A DNA stretch of 49,453 nucleotides from Chara braunii (taxonomy: Eukaryota > Streptophyta > Charophyceae > Charales > Characeae), in NCBI GenBank assembly GCA_003427395.1, contig BFEA01000002.1, forward strand, positions 9,987,883 through 10,037,335. The letters run 5' to 3'. The notes under the pieces were generated by a model. It saw only the letters and a program-made list of their open reading frames with translations. It searched no databases and had not been told where the DNA came from. Positions within the stretch are counted from its first letter, which is position 1; every line of letters begins with the position of its first letter. A program made the translations under genes and the position numbers. Below, piece after piece: positions 1 to 16,313 of the stretch.

Positions 1-47
<47 letters not shown>

Positions 48-72
48 GCACACACACACACACACACAGAGG
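1..72. repeat. (CA)n microsatellite
   Basis: Nearly pure CA dinucleotide repeat with occasional CG variants at the very start of the window. It may continue beyond the left edge. Confidence 0.95.
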
Positions 73-2571
73 GAAACAAACAAGGCCGTGATACACACCT
101 TCGTGAAGATGGAGTAGGGAAACTGACGATGAACAGCAAGCCGGAAAGGGAGAGAGGTCGACCCCGCTCCCGCCAAATGGAAGGCGCGGGAAAGTCCCTC
201 CTCCCGCCTTCGCATGGAGCTTACATCCGCGGTATTTGCCAAGATGGCCCCCAACGAGCAGCTGGTGCGACAGCAACGAGAGATCGGGGTCGGACGAGAC
301 CAGACAAGTCGGGATGGCCACTGGTCCAACCAAGACCAATCCGACGCCCTCCTAGACCGACAAGCTCTTCAGTCTTCGACGCCACGTGTCGTTTTCTGCT
401 CTCTTTGGCGGAGCACCGCGATGGTATCTCACACTGCTCTTCCCACGTCCGTCCCTTCCTTCCCTCCTTTCTCCCCTCGTTCCCTGCCTACCTCCAAACC
501 TTTCCACGTCCCTCTCTTCTCCCATCACATGCCCTCAACCCTTTTCTCCGCCCTCCTTTTCCACAGAATAAGCATCACACCCCTCCTCTGCCACCCAAAT
601 CTCTTTGCCCACAAGGCGAGCGAGAGTGTGCCTGCTCCTCCCTCAGACTACGGATGCCCCTGCTCAACTGACAAGGTGCCATAGCTACAATCCAACTCGT
701 AGCACTCGACCTCAGTTTACTACAGATTTTTCTTACGAGGGCAGTCGACCCTGGGCCCGGGGTTGGGGGTGGAGGAAGGGGAAGAGGGAGGGGGAGGACG
801 GAGGGGGCCGAGAAGACCCCCGTCCCCGTATCCCTCATTTGACCCAGGACCCAAACCTACGTTCCAGGAGCAATTGCAGGTCCAGTTTCAGGACCAGAAC
901 GCTCCTCCCTCCCACCTGCTGGACAACGCAATTGGTGGACACGTCAATGCCGATGCCGAGCCATCCTTTGACTCGAATAAGGGCATATTCGGACGATATT
1001 TCTGAACGAATGTGGCTGTAAACGAGGTCAGATACCTTACAACAGCAGTGATGGCGAGCCGCAACCTTGATGTCAGTGCACACCAATCCCGCAGCACCTC
1101 CCTTACCGGCGCCGCGTATGGGAAAAGGGAAAAGATTGGGAAAATAATAATTCCAGGCAGCAAAGGGAAACTCGACAGCAGCTACATTTCTCTGTGACGA
1201 AAAGGGGGGGGGACGGGGAAAATGCCGGGCCCCACTGACCTATGTTGTATGACCTATATTTCTATCTGTAGTCTATTACTACTGTCTTCTCCCGAATACA
1301 ACGCACGGTCATTATCGCTGTATTTGGGGCAACTTCGAGTCTAGATACAGCAATAATCGCCGTAAGTTGTATTGGGTCACATGAACAAGGGCCCATTTCC
1401 GACTAGGTTCATCTCATGCTCGGCTTGGGAGTGGTCAGTTCGGCCTACACACAAGACCCCAAACAATTGGTCCACCGTCAAGCTCTGCACCAGGATCAAA
1501 GGGCTCTGCACCAGGATCAAAAAATGTTATGCACCAGGACCAGAGTTGTGGACCAGGAACAGATCTTCACACCTGCCTTGGACCTCCTGGACAGTCGACG
1601 ACAGTTGTGCTAATGGAGAAAGGGGAACGGTGGGCCCAGTGTCTAGATGCACCAGAGTTCCACTGCCTTGGCCCTATCCAGCGGCAAACTTCGGTTCCAG
1701 GATCTTCCCCCATTTCCCCTCTCTTGGAGGATGTTCACACCATCTTCGCGAGGAGGCCTCTAGCACATGTTTTGTTCAAAACAAAAGAAGACAGCCCCAA
1801 TTTTCTTTTCTTTACTTTTTCCCAATTGTCCTAAGGTCAATCAAATGGAGCTAAGAACTTTGACCGACCATGGACCACAGGTTTGCTCCTGGATTAGCCT
1901 AAGGTGCTCGGAAAGAAGTCTCATCCCTGCATCTGGACCATTGCCAACACGGTGCTTGACCATTGTCCAAGCAGATCCAATGGCACCATGTGCACCTTGG
2001 TTTGAGGACAATCACCCCCAAACCACCAGTACGTTCGAGCCTGTTTTTCTTGATGTCAATTTTTGTCACATGTGAAGCTTTGTTGAACCAGCATGTCCAA
2101 AATTAATTCATTTGGCTGTCCCTACCATCCTTTCCGATTCCGTATGTCAACCCTCGTAAGGTGGCCGAGCATTATACCACCAATATCCTCAACGACCAAA
2201 AAATGACACTCGTGAGTGCACTATGGAAGGGGGGGGGCGGGGGGGGTACGAGCTTTTGGGGTGTTTATGCACTCACCTACAATTTGCACTCACCTAGTTT
2301 GATGATGTTTTGCACAAACACAATTGCACCATTTTTTAATTTGCATGAAAAATAAGAAATAACATTAAACCCGTAACTTTTCTCATAATCATTTCTACCT
2401 CCCACAAAAAAAAAAGAATAAAATATTGTAATGTAGATAAATAAACTATGATGAGAAGCTTAATTTTTTCGCTTCTAGTTGCTACTAATAGGCCCAATTG
2501 TTCTTCAAACTATGATGGTTTAACATTTGTGATCAGATAAAATGGTTATAAAAACTATGGTGGTTTAAAAC
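73..2571. other. Gene-free left flank
   Basis: About 2.5 kb without a supportable gene. Open frames at 129-671, 605-1021 and 1372-1854 are short, overlap one another and come from pyrimidine-rich or repetitive sequence (for example CT-rich 430-560 and G-rich 760-800). None shows a recognisable domain. A small 21-bp tandem repeat lies at 1481-1541. A poly-G tract is at 2229-2247. From 2340 the composition becomes AT-rich, leading into the repeat cluster that follows. Confidence 0.6.
1481..1541. repeat. Short tandem repeat, about 21 bp
   Basis: The phrase GCTCTGCACCAGGATCAAA occurs twice in tandem, followed by a third partial copy (ATGCACCAGGAC). Small local duplication with no sign of function. 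Confidence 0.7.
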
Positions 2572-3576
2572 CTAAGCTACCAGAGTGGCCTAGGACCACT
2601 TGCCCTGTCGGGCCAAAAAAACTATTTTTAATTTTATTTTTAATTTTAAAATTGGTAAAAATTTTCAACCTGACCCCAAGACAAACGTTGTTCAATTTAT
2701 TTTTCTCCATAACATAAAAAACAATTCAAACTTTTGAGATTTTTTGTTTATATATTTTGGTTGAGACCTTTTGTGGTCCTTGCATGGTCGGGCAGCCTGG
2801 GAAAACAAGGTTATCGTCTGGTACAATAGCTAACTACTGTAAGTATTACCTATGTTTACTCTTGTTGATGTCTTGACAAGAAGGATACATCATCCGAACA
2901 CATACTCAAATAATCTTAAGGTCAAATTAAAAAAAAAAAAAAAAATTATAGATCTTATTAATATAAATAACTTTTGTATCAGGATTATCTTTAGATTCTT
3001 ACAAAATCATGAAGTATCTATGTTACCAAAGTGGCCCTGGACCACTTGCCCAACGGGGCTAAAAATGATTTATTTATTTTTTTAATATTGATGTAACTCT
3101 GAGGTAAAAGTTGCTCAATTTATATTTTTGTACAATATACGAGACTACGAGTGGCCGAGGACCACTTGCTCGGCCGGGCCAAAAAAATATAAAAATATAA
3201 AAATATAAAAATATAATTTGTTTATTTACTAGGCTGCCAGAGTGGTCCGGGATCACTTGCCCGCCCGGACAAAAACAAAAGGGGGAAAACATGTCTCTGA
3301 CGAACAGTTTGTTACAACTCCTCGTTTGTTGTCTTCTTCTCCCTCTCTGCCTACGGTTTATATATATTATGTATATAGATTTTAAATTATTTTTTATTTT
3401 AAATTTAGTAAAAAATATTAATGTGACTTTGGGGCAAGAATTGTTTTGTTTCTTTTTCTACATAACATAGTTTTTTTCTGATTTTTTTTTTTTTTTGCCG
3501 GAACCTTCCCTGGCCTCTGCACGGCTGGGCTACTCAGGAAAACCGGATGGCCTGGGCGGCCCGACTGGCAGCTTAG
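2572..3576. repeat. Cluster of AT-rich TIR-ended repeats (MITE-like)
   Basis: The stretch starts with CTAAGCTACCAGAGTGG and ends with CGACTGGCAGCTTAG, which are inverted copies of each other with a mismatch. Inside are further copies of the same two end blocks. The first type (AGTGGYC..GGACCACTTGCCC..GGGC) occurs at about 2581, 3030, 3148 and 3239. The second (GGTCCTTGCATGGTCGGGCAG-like) occurs at about 2775 and 3500. The blocks are separated by A/T-rich spacers that include GTTGCTCAATTTATTTTT. The first block is itself partly palindromic (GTGGTCC..GGACCAC). Similar copies occur in both orientations in the right flank (43450-45160). This looks like a family of short non-autonomous elements inserted into each other. 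No coding capacity is seen. Confidence 0.6.
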
Positions 3577-4735
3577 TTTATTTATTAATTTTTATTTTTG
3601 TTTCAAAGCAGGCAAAAAAAAAATGATGTGTCCGTGAAACAAAAGTTGCTTACTTTATATTTTTTGCATAACATAGTTTTTTTTGTATTTTTTTTTGTAT
3701 TTTTTCTTTTTTTACTTTTCATGGTCTTTGCATGGTAGGGCAGCCCAGGAAAACAAGATGGCCCGGATGGCTCGGCGACTATAATAATTTTTTTTTACAA
3801 AAACCCTGCCCAATTAGACAACCTGGCCATCTTAAGTGACCTCGACGACATGGTTGGTAAAACACTTAAGAAAAAAAAAAAATCAGAGAAAAAAAAAAGA
3901 TCAAAGTAACCACAATAGACCCTTTGAAACCATACTTACTAGCTACAAACCCCTCAACTTCCCTTGACCCTTTGACGTGTTCTACAAAAGTAAGCTTGGA
4001 TTTGCGAATCATTTTGCTTGCACAACAGTTCAAAATTAAAACGTTGAAGAAAATAAGTTATTTAGAATCCCGGACTTGATTTCAAAAGTAAGTTCAGATT
4101 TGTAATTTATTTTGCATAAGCAAAATTTTTTAATTAAAAAAAAAAATAGGGGAGTGGTGGTGAGTTATTCGAATCCCGGACAAATAAGGCCGATGTGACT
4201 GAATCTCGAATAGTCCTAGCTACTGTTCTAATTAGTCAATCACTTAACTTTATAAATCGGTTGGTATACAAGGGATTGTCGGTACCACTATCTTTCACAA
4301 TATGTATAAGCATGAGCATCAGTAACGATTGACGATAATCATAAACCTTAACCTTGATTTTTGTAGTTGTTGGGCTGATTATACCAGCTAGCCCACCCGG
4401 GTCACCTTGTTAACAGGGGGACCATTCGTGCAAGGATCAAGAAAGTTAAAAAAAAAAAAAAAACCCTTTGCTTTTCAAAAAAAAAAAACTGAACAACTTG
4501 TGTTTTATAATCGCCTTGAAATTATTTGCCAAAGTTTTTTATTTTTATTTTTTAAATGCCTGGTCGGCCATATGAGTTCAAAGAACCGCAAAGCAGTCGC
4601 AAAGCAGTCAACAGCACACCGGGCACGAGGCCATACAAGCTGTATGAAGTCAAAGCAACGTCATCGAAAAAACAACACACGTTAACACGTGGATGTTAAC
4701 AGTGGTTTCGTGAAGGCTCAATGATGCGTAGTGGC
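3577..4735. other. AT-rich flank with repeat fragments
   Basis: No gene seen. It contains further decayed copies of the TIR-ended repeat family (about 3713-3790 and 4380-4440) and many A or T homopolymers. A 100-bp direct duplication within it is listed separately. Short open frames (for example 4407-4685) come from poly-A codons. Confidence 0.55.
3985..4187. repeat. Diverged direct duplication, about 100 bp
   Basis: Two copies share the order AAAAGTAAG..GATTTG..ATTTTGC..CAAAATT..TTAATTAAAA and end in GAATCCCGGAC (near 4071 and 4176). They are diverged, with an extra A-run in the second copy. The ends resemble part of a tRNA T-arm (TTCGAATCCCGG), but no tRNA body is visible. Confidence 0.45.
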
Positions 4736-5169
4736 CGACTCCACCTGACGTCAAGATACGTCCAAATTCCCCCGGCTAAGTGTCGTCGTAGAGGACCCTA
4801 ACCTCCGACTGACTATTCGCTATCGAGGTCAAGCCGACGTCGCATAGCAGAAGGGATCCGACAATTCCCCGTATCCTATTTAACCACAAATGCGTAGACT
4901 CAGCAAACAAAGTGCCAAAAACGGCCCGGAACATAGGCTGGACACCGCGAGTGCACGGGTTGGACCCCAAAAAAACTTGTCCGGCCCATGCGTCCAAAGG
5001 TTCGGATGGCAAACTCAGCAACTCACACCACTAGTGCTCATCGTACCTTACCTACAAAGGGCCTTCCCTGGTACCCATAACCTATGACCCAAGAAGTACT
5101 GGTCCGAAAACAAACCAAGCGTGCCAAAACGTAAATCAGGAGGGCCTTCCCTGGTGACACTATCAAAGC
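4736..5169. other. Region 3' of the Penelope-like RT
   Basis: No independent gene seen. Read on the minus strand it lies just downstream of the reverse transcriptase thumb coding sequence, so part may be the 3' untranslated end of the Penelope-like element. I cannot place the element's 3' terminus. An AAC/CAA-rich stretch at about 5176-5226 borders it. Confidence 0.4.
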
Positions 5170-6965
5170 TCATTCAACAACAAACAAACAACAAGCCAAC
5201 AACAAACAGGCCACAAACAAACAACATTCTCTATCAACGCACTCACGTAATCGGTCCGAGAACATCTGGGAGAAGAGTTTCCAGATGGAAGATCTCCCCC
5301 GACTGTAGTTTCGCAACGCCTTTCCGAACCAAGATTGCAGGTAATCGTTCTTGCGTAACTCCGATCGAAACAAGATCAGAGTTTCAAGTAAATTCAATTC
5401 CCTGCAAGAATTCTGGTCAATTCTATGCAAGGTACTTATGATCACCGCCAACTTCGTCTGTTTGTTCAAAAAAGAGTGGTAATCCTGAATAGTTCGAAAC
5501 GGAAGGTCACCGCCTTCCGGTAGCTGCCGCTCGTCTGACTAATACTCACAAAGGGAAAATCATTCCTGATGGACAACTTACACCCAAGAAAATTCAACTC
5601 TCCTCCCCTTCATCTGTCTGCTTCAAGGTTAAAGCCTTATCGTAATGCCCCTTAAAGCGTTCGATTAATTGCTCTGCTCTCTGCCTGTCCCCTTTCCTCC
5701 GTGTATTGAAGACCGCAAAAACCATCAAATCATCCACAAATCTTAGTCCTGCAAAACATCGTTTCTGGCTACCGAGTGAAATGAGAAAGTCCCATTCACT
5801 TTTCGCACACATCAGGCAAGCCAACGCGGGGCTAGAACTTTTCCCCATTGGTATGCCAATCACTTGTTGTATCAAAATCCCACACACTCTGGTGAAACAA
5901 AATTCCAACTCAAAATTCACAAAAGAAATCAAATATTCAAAGGAAACGAAGGTGAAACCCTCAACATGCTGACAATGGCTTAATCGGGTTCCTCTCCCTC
6001 TCTTCTTGACAAAAACTCCTTCGTAACCTTTTTGTGAGAATCAGCATATCACCCATTCAACCGCCCGTTTGATTGTCGTATGGGGCAATCAACTAAACAT
6101 GTCCTTAATGTCGAAAGAGGTTCCTGGTACTCTAACGTTCTGCCTACTTCTTCAAAGTCGACTGTTGATACTGCGAAGTTTCTCCTTTAAGCTAGAGATC
6201 GATCTCAGGTTCAAATGTCCCGGCTCAGGTAGAGAAAACAACAGACAATTAATGCTTTTAGTTACCGTCTTACAGACTTTCACCGACGGTTCCTTAAAGG
6301 TTGGACTAATGGGCCGAAACCTACCTGTGTCTTTATGCTTCGGTACTGCGTACGCACATCCAATCCTTCCCTCCTTATCCCAATTTCTCTGACTTGACAA
6401 TCCCCGCCGTTCATACTCAATCACAGCAGTTGCCAGTAACTCATCCTCGGTATCCGCACACACCCTGTAACCTTCATTCACCAGAAAGGTATCCTTCATG
6501 CCCTTATCATACAGGAGAGGGCATAGTACAATGATATACCCCGGGTTTCGGTCCAGAGGTGTCAGTACAAGTCAATCCAACCTATCCCGGAGCTCCAAAA
6601 TCTGCTCAATGCTACCGTCAATACTCTGACCAGTGAGTGAAACAAAACATTCTTTGATTTCCTCTGTCGATAATTTCGTGACTACAGTCGTCAGTTTCGA
6701 TGAAGCACTCCAGATGTGAAAGACTTCAGTGAGTTCCGATACAAGCACCGAGTCCCTACGACTGTCCTCGAATCTCGGAACATTCTTCACGTTACGAGCT
6801 AACGACGGAACACCATCGATCTCGCTGATCCGGAAATGCACGTGTCCTTCTTTTTTTGAAAAGGGCATACCAGCACAAGGACATCTGGTCGCACGTGCCG
6901 ACGCAAATCGTCGGTGGTTATGGAGGAAGTCGCCCACGTTGGGTCCTCTTCTCCACATAACCCGT
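5170..6965 (-). pseudogene. Penelope-like element reverse transcriptase (3' half)
   Basis: Decayed reverse transcriptase in frame from 6965 downward. It is the continuation of the 42756-41911 half, interrupted by the giant LTR element. Landmarks in order: LTPLDRNPG and CPLLYDKGM near 6560-6480; FRPISPTFKEPSVKV near 6310; motif A FDIKDMF near 6115-6095; motif B GIPMGKSSSPALA near 5858-5818; the catalytic FVDD at 5740-5729; FLGV near 5588; and a helical thumb (LHRIDQN..LNLLETLILFRSEL) near 5430-5340. FDIKD, GIPMG..SP.LA and the helical thumb are typical of Penelope-like RTs. The frame is broken by TGA at 6574-6572, 6154-6152, 6091-6089, 6043-6041 and 5596-5594, and by a frameshift between 5594 and about 5540. 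The copy cannot make an intact enzyme without recoding. Confidence 0.82.
6962..6965. other. Target-site duplication, left copy (CCGT)
   Basis: CCGT immediately precedes the left LTR terminus TGTCG. The same four bases follow the right LTR terminus CGACA at 41911-41914. Dropping one copy joins the two halves of the Penelope-like reading frame in phase, which supports it as the true integration duplication. Ty3/gypsy elements usually make 5-bp duplications; here only 4 bp match. Confidence 0.85.
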
Positions 6966-8236
6966 TGTCGCGCACGGTGGTCCCACACCCATACGCAGAG
7001 TAGTTTTTTGGTGTCGGACCTCACGGTCGTGTCACGCAGGAGTTTCTTGGTTACTTCACGAAATACCAACTCCGACCGTGCGCGCGTGCTATACCTCTCG
7101 CGACTCCCTACGACAGGTTAGGGAACCTTCGAGGTACAACATTACCTCCACCTGCGGGAGTTGTCACCACCCCTTAGGTGGGCGTATCCCTGCTGAGCTA
7201 CTGACCCGCATACGAAGGCTTTTACATGCAATCGCAGAGGTAGGCCAGCCGAGGGCGTTTTCTCGATCGCCATAGCATAGGCATACGCGCGGTAGAACGC
7301 CTTAAGACTGACCCGTATGTCGAACCCCAATATGCTAACTCTCCGGACCGACTATCTAATCAGATCGACTTCTCGGACAGTCTTCCACGCTTAGCTAGCT
7401 TAAGACAATGATTCTATGTTTTCTTTGTTGACCTTATAAAAATGTCAGAGTCAAGCCTTTAGTAATCTCTCATTCTTCTCAAAAGAAGTCCCAGACAAAA
7501 TGACTTCCTAGGTACCGACCAGCCTACGATCCCGTTCACAAGTATATATAGATATATGTAAGTATGTAAATCAGGGGAGCTGACTGAGCGGTGGACCTCA
7601 CTTTCACGATTGTCATGTCCCTTTGCCCGAATTTCCAAAAGATCCCAAACTCAGGAGACAATACAAATATCCAACACCTGTGCAGATGCAGGAAAACACA
7701 TACACNCATACAAATGCAGACACAGAATGCGCTATGAGTGTCAACCTTTAACCCACTCACAACATGCCACTAACGCCCCAANCCCTTGAAAACAACATTC
7801 CTTCCTAATCGTGACTCCATTTTATCCCAGCCCTACACATTTTGAAGTCTCCTGAGTGTGATTTGGACAATTTAGGCATAGATATAAGGGGAAGATTTAT
7901 ATGTTCCCTTCTTAGGTCTTGTCTTAGGTGTGGGTGTCAAGCCATAGGAGGAAGTTGAGTCGGAGTTCAACCGACCTGTTATCCAGAGATAACAAAATTG
8001 TGGTTCTTACGGATCTCCCCGTAAGTTCTCTGAAGTGTCGAAACCTGTAGACACAACACAATCCAAAAGAAACTTAACATCTCTCTTCCTAATTGAGATC
8101 TAGAAAGTCTCTTCTAGACTCCGTGTCTTTTGTCTGACTTCTATCCTTAACTGAATGTTTGGGCCGTTGCCCTTTCGCTTCAGGTAGTGAATAACAGTTC
8201 ACTTCCTTTTTACTGTCACGACAATTCTCCATACTC

Positions 8237-8505
8237 CCTTTTTCACTATCTCATTCTTATCCCTTTTGGGATTATCCTATCTGAGGTCCCTTTCCTTCTC
8301 CCAACACACATGATCACATCATCCCTTTTTCACTATCTCATTCTTATCCCTTTTGGGATTATCCTATCTGAGGTCCCTTTCCTTCTCCCAACACACATGA
8401 TCACATCATCNACATCATCCCTTTTTCACTATCTCATTCTTATCCCTTTTGGGATTATCCTATCTGAGGTCCCTTTCCTTCTCCCAACACACATGATCAC
8501 ATCAT
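8237..8505. repeat. Three-copy tandem (about 87-96 bp) unique to the 3' LTR
   Basis: Three successive copies of a unit starting CCTTTTTCACTATCTCATTC and ending ACACATGATCACATCATC. They begin near 8237, 8324 and 8420. A single N at 8411 sits at the junction of copies two and three. The corresponding place in the 5' LTR (near 31207) has none of it. Either it was expanded in this copy, deleted in the other, or is an assembly artefact at the N. Confidence 0.8.
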
Positions 8506-8761
8506 CAATCCAACTTGTGGAAAGAATCTCATGGAAAGGAATCAGATGAACGGATAGTCTTTCTCTGAGGCAAGATCTCACTTATCCCCGTTTAGTAGAA
8601 TCAGAAATAGTTAGTTAGAACTGAATAATGCAGATTGTGGGGAAAGTTAGCAGTGGTATGGCAGACCATTCAGGACATATCCATCCTGTTACAGGAGCTT
8701 TGTTGGACAAAGGCAACTTAGTGGGCCTTGGCCCCTGTGTGCCAAGCACATTTTAGCGGTA

Positions 8762-9420
8762 GGCTTATCCCATGGCTAGTCACTGATAAGGCAGGTATCC
8801 CTGAAACCTCACAACTTCTTATATCGGACTAGTCACTGATAAGACAGGATTCCCCTGCTATTTTTATCACTGAGTAACCCTCAATAAGGCGGGCACCCAA
8901 GGATCCTTACTACTCTTATCGCTAACTAAGCCCTAGGATGTTCATTGATAAGGCAGGTGTCCTTGAAACCTCACAATTTCTTATATCGGACTAGTCGGTG
9001 ATAAGACAGGATTCTCCTGTTACTCTTATCACTGGCTAACCCTCAATAAGGTGAGTGTCCAAGGATCCTTACTACTCTTATCACTGACTAGAATGTTAGG
9101 TTTAATCAGTGATAAGGCAGGCGTCCTTGAAACCTCACAACTTCTTATATCGGACTAGTCACTGATAAGACAAGATTCCCCTGTTACTCTTATCACAAGC
9201 TAACCCTTAATAAGGTGAGTTTTCAAGGATCCTTACTACTCTTATCACTGACTAGAATGTTAAGTTGGTTAATGATAAGGCAAGTGTCCTTGAAACCTCA
9301 CAACTCTTATATCAGACTAGTCATTGATAAGACAGGATTCCCCTGCTACTCTTATAAGTGGCTATCCCTCAATGAGGCGGGTGTCCAAGGGTCCCTGCAC
9401 TTACCACTGACCAAGCGTAA
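8762..9420. repeat. 163-bp tandem repeat with internal inverted repeats (3' LTR)
   Basis: Four units, with GATAAGGCAGG-like starts at about 8785, 8947, 9111 and 9273, followed by a decayed fifth. Each unit carries CTAGTCACTGATAAG and its near inverse CTTATCACTGACTAG, so each can fold into hairpins. The same array occurs in the 5' LTR at about 31409-32070. It lies near the U5 end of the LTR as read on the element's strand. Confidence 0.85.
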
Positions 9421-10179
9421 GGCTCATTTGGAGTTAAGGCAGAATTTTCCCTGCTATTCTTACCCCACACAAGTTTTATCTGCGGCTCAAGTCATTGCTT
9501 TCGATGACATTCGAGCCTAGAATCGTTGTTTAGTTTGAAGACTTATTGCTGGATCAAATGTATAATGAGCAAGATGATCGGCGTGATCTATGATAGTTGA
9601 CTATGGCAACTCACAACAAGGTACCCATTCATCTGTTTGGATGGGATATAGAAAAGATGATCGCGAGAGGTCTGATAGTTTGTATCCATACCTCCAATCA
9701 GCGCCCACAGCAAGATTGTTGTATCTAGAAGCAATCAGTTTCACACTCAGCCAAACTTTTATCTATCCAAGACCTGAAGAGTCATTGATTTCGAATCCCT
9801 AACCCTTATGATCATTATTACGATGATTGCCTGTATGAGACAGCATCTGAGTCGAAGTAACGTACCTCGTCGTTCCCTGCCTCCAGAGTTCCGCCTGAAC
9901 TCCGGCAGAGCTCCCGCAATCGCCCTGTTACATTGATCAATTGAGGAATGAGAGTCCTTTGTGCATGAATACTAATCTCAGTAAGCCATCGGAAAATACT
10001 ATGTCTACTCATGTTGCCTGAAGATGGTTGTGTGCTTATGTAGGGTTTAGGCATAGAAAAGTGAAGGAGGATAAAGGATGTAAGAGTCATCATACCTGTT
10101 GGCGCCCCTCCTTCGCTCCGTTGCCTCGCACCCCTGTCCGATTCTGATTCATATCCTAGCATGTGACCTCGAATGATAT

Positions 10180-10196
10180 AAATAATAATTATAATG

Positions 10197-10243
<47 letters not shown>

Positions 10244-10280
10244 GACAATAATAATAATAATAAATATAAACATAATAAAC

Positions 10281-10322
<42 letters not shown>

Positions 10323-10333
10323 GTAATAAATAA
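10180..10333. repeat. (AAT)n tract 1 of the 3' LTR
   Basis: AAT/ATA trinucleotide repeat with short interruptions (ACGACAAT, TATAAACAT). The 5' LTR has the same tract with the same interruptions at about 32826-32979. Long apparent poly-Ile/poly-Tyr/poly-Leu frames here are artefacts of the repeat. Confidence 0.93.
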
Positions 10334-10639
10334 CAAGGAACATGAGAGCGAAATGATATCCAAACCCGGACTGTGAGATCGCATAGGTGTCTGAGCATGT
10401 ATATATCAGTAGCAAACATCATGATACTGAGCCTTCATCCAAACTGAGCAATATAATAGAGTAATGAGCCAATGCTCAAGACCTAAGGCCTATACCAACT
10501 CACTTATTCATGGTCGCTCTTCTATGTCTGGCGCCCAATGCCTAATTTATACATCTTGCCTACCCTCTTATACTTGCACTCACGCAACAGGCCTACTGTG
10601 ATAGTGAAGTCCCATCTATAAGATGTCACTATTAGGGCA

Positions 10640-14990
<4,351 letters not shown>

Positions 14991-16050
14991 CACTCACAGA
15001 CGCCGCATGCACCCAACCTACCGTGCATCCAATAATAATAATAATAATAATAATAATAATTAAAAAAATAAAAATAAAAAATAAAATAATAATAATAATA
15101 ATAAGTAACAGTGAAATGGTAATTCCAGATTACACCATCACGTTGAAAGCCAGATGGTCACACTCACACGCACACACACTCACACACACGCATCTCCACA
15201 CACACACATCGATGGTAGCGTACGTCCTCATGATAGGTCTATTTGATTTATTTATTTATTTAATTTTGTTTATTTATTTGTTTGTTTTGTTCATGCTATC
15301 GGGGAAGCATCGGGGATTGGTCGTGAGGACGGGAACTTACCCGACTTTTTTTCTCTTGTTCCCCGTTGTTGTCACCGCCGTTGTGACTGTCGTCTGTTGG
15401 AGTCTTTCCTTGTCAACAAGGTTCGCAGCCTGGTCCGGTAAGTACTTTTTCTCTCCCTTCTTCTTCCGACTTCTTGTCTCCTCCCCCCTTCACACCAACT
15501 AGCGACCTTTTTCCCTTCTTCTTTTCTTCCTCCTCCTTTCTCCTCCTTCTCTCCTTCTTCCTCCTTCCTCCTCCTTCTCTCCCTCTTCCTTTCCAGTCCC
15601 TTGTTTTATCGTTTATTGCCGCCCTTTCCTCTCTCACTTGCGATCGCGTTCGCATACAGCTTGCGTGCTAGTGCTTGCTGAGCGCCTTCCCTACCTTTGA
15701 GCACGCTTTCCTGCCTCGCTTTCTCCTTCTATCGTGCGGTTGTCTCCAACCCCGCACCTGCACGTTCCCTCGCGTGCTTGCTTTCTCCCCAACGAAGGGG
15801 ACCTCCGTGCTATAGGCTGTTGCCACACTGCAGAGATGGTCGGGCCTCTATTCTTCCTTTGTATGAATCGGCCCGACTTTCGGGTACAGATTCACTAGCG
15901 CGAATCAGGGGATTAAAGGTTACGGGTAGAGGAGAATAAATAAATAAATAAGTAAAATTAACAAAAGAAAAACGAATCTAACAAGTCCTACCACTAACTA
16001 CCAAGTATCTCGTTTCAACGAGACAACTACTACTAATTCTAATAGAGGTC

Positions 16051-16067
16051 ACGGGTTCGAGTCCCGT
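16051..16067 (+). other. tRNA T-arm-like sequence / Pol III B box (3' LTR)
   Basis: ACGGG-TTCGAGT-CCCGT is a perfect five-base-pair T-arm with a seven-base loop. It contains GGTTCGAGTCC, which matches the Pol III B-box consensus. I could not find a matching acceptor stem, D-arm or anticodon arm upstream, so no full tRNA is claimed. The 5' LTR has the same sequence, with B box at 41084-41094. It could be a tRNA- or SINE-derived remnant. Confidence 0.5.
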
Positions 16068-16313
16068 TTGCCTATGGATTGGTAAAAAGTAGGCCCGCCC
16101 CCCCCCTTGTAGTTAGCAAAAGAGTTAGCCCGGAGGCAGGTCGGATTCGATCCCAGTGTCCTTGGCTCATCAGTCCGCTCCTTTTCCTACTGGGCTAGCT
16201 CTTACCACGGTATAATAGAGAGCCGTCTTCCTATAAGTAGGTGTAGTAGGTCAGACTTTCTCAGCCTGTGTGCTCGTGCACGCTTGCCAGTTAGTGCGAC
16301 CGTCCTTAGGCTT

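Noticed and set aside
129-1021. Protein-coding gene at the left edge
   Set aside because: Overlapping frames in all phases in Pro/Ser-rich, pyrimidine-rich DNA, with no domain or splice structure I could support.
8762-9420. CRISPR-like array
   Set aside because: Units are 163 bp in direct tandem without unique spacers, in a eukaryotic LTR.
10149-10422. Long poly-Tyr, poly-Ile and poly-Leu open frames
   Set aside because: They are the three readings of an (AAT)n microsatellite; the same applies at 12032-12304, 32795-33068, 34784-35056 and 37633-37974.
16160-16200. Hammerhead ribozyme core CTGATGAG on the minus strand
   Set aside because: The 5-base GGA/TCC and partial GAA matches do not form the required three stems with a cleavage site, and the 5' LTR copy lacks the CTGATGA core (ATTGAG instead).
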